Assembly: GCF_001426245.1 (NCBI RefSeq)
Contig: NZ_LMCM01000011.1
Location: forward strand, 1-64,000
DNA: 64,000 nt
Reading direction: 5' to 3'
From: Phycicoccus sp. Root101
Lineage (GTDB): Bacteria; Actinomycetota; Actinomycetes; Actinomycetales; Dermatophilaceae
The notes under the pieces are model-generated. The model had not been told where the DNA came from, did not search any database, and saw only the letters and a list, made by a program, of their open reading frames with translations. Position 1 is the stretch's first letter. Every line of letters begins with the position of its first letter. Positions 63,943 through 64,000 of the stretch are shown here, piece by piece. The translations under genes and the position numbers were made by a program.

Positions 63943-64000
63943 GCGTCCCTGCTTCTCCCGACCGGCGCACCCTCCGCGCAAAGCGGGTGTCGTTCGGCAC

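Overview
The window is about 72% G+C with dense, mostly GTG/ATG-started genes and many 1-4 bp stop/start overlaps. It is chromosomal DNA of an actinobacterium. The block tRNA-Trp-secE-nusG-rplK-rplA-rplJ-rplL, with an Mce-type ABC ATPase after rplL and hadAB-rpmG-tRNA-Thr/Met nearby, is standard actinobacterial backbone. A Micrococcales member such as an Intrasporangiaceae is my best guess, by inference from overall gene content only. I see no phage, insertion sequence, CRISPR array or plasmid genes.

Layout. 1-3222 (minus): Mce-type lipid transporter operon (ATPase, two MlaE permeases, an MCE protein running off the left edge, where a 31-bp-period duplication shifts the frame). 3472-8488 (minus): ribosomal and transcription backbone (rplL, rplJ, a lipoprotein, rplA, rplK, nusG, secE, tRNA-Trp). 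8787-16210: amino-acid, nucleoside and cell-wall genes (aspartate aminotransferase, DUF5709, adenosine deaminase, murB, hadB/hadA, rpmG, tRNA-Met, tRNA-Thr, glutaryl-CoA dehydrogenase, aroQ). 16310-30408 (minus): a form II CODH-like molybdenum hydroxylase cluster (coxG, coxM, coxL, coxS, xdhC, coxE, coxD, mocA) directly behind a giant 1837-residue single-chain biotin-dependent carboxylase. 30620-34176 (plus): photolyase, CPBP protease and a fused NAD(P)-binding/TspO protein.

34336-41061: phenylacetate degradation, with a PaaR-type operator, paaABCDE, a thiolase, a 3-hydroxyacyl-CoA dehydrogenase and a convergent TetR regulator that probably binds that operator. 41114-47821: alditol-oxidase-like enzyme, SRPBCC protein, a second NAD(P)-binding protein, an alpha/alpha-toroid protein, and a TetR/MFS exporter pair with a palindrome filling the promoter spacer. 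47945-53749: tRNA-Tyr, yajQ, a soluble Ser/Thr kinase, pepN, cspA (with a terminator in its leader) and htpX. 53789-62638 (minus): a complex I operon nuoABCHIJKLMN lacking nuoD as well as nuoEFG. 62734-63942 (plus): a LON-domain protein and a DinB protein.

How they work together. The phenylacetate genes form a regulated catabolic module that ends in acyl-CoA chemistry. The giant carboxylase and molybdenum hydroxylase genes are arranged as one transcription direction, with cofactor maturation (MocA, XdhC, CoxD/E) between them. The complex I set looks like a second, non-NADH-fed respiratory module. Several start codons (hadA, aroQ, phr, nuoA, the LON gene) lie 6-7 bp after a TANNNT hexamer, which suggests leaderless transcripts. 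The heptamer GTATGCC/GGCATAC recurs well above composition throughout the window.
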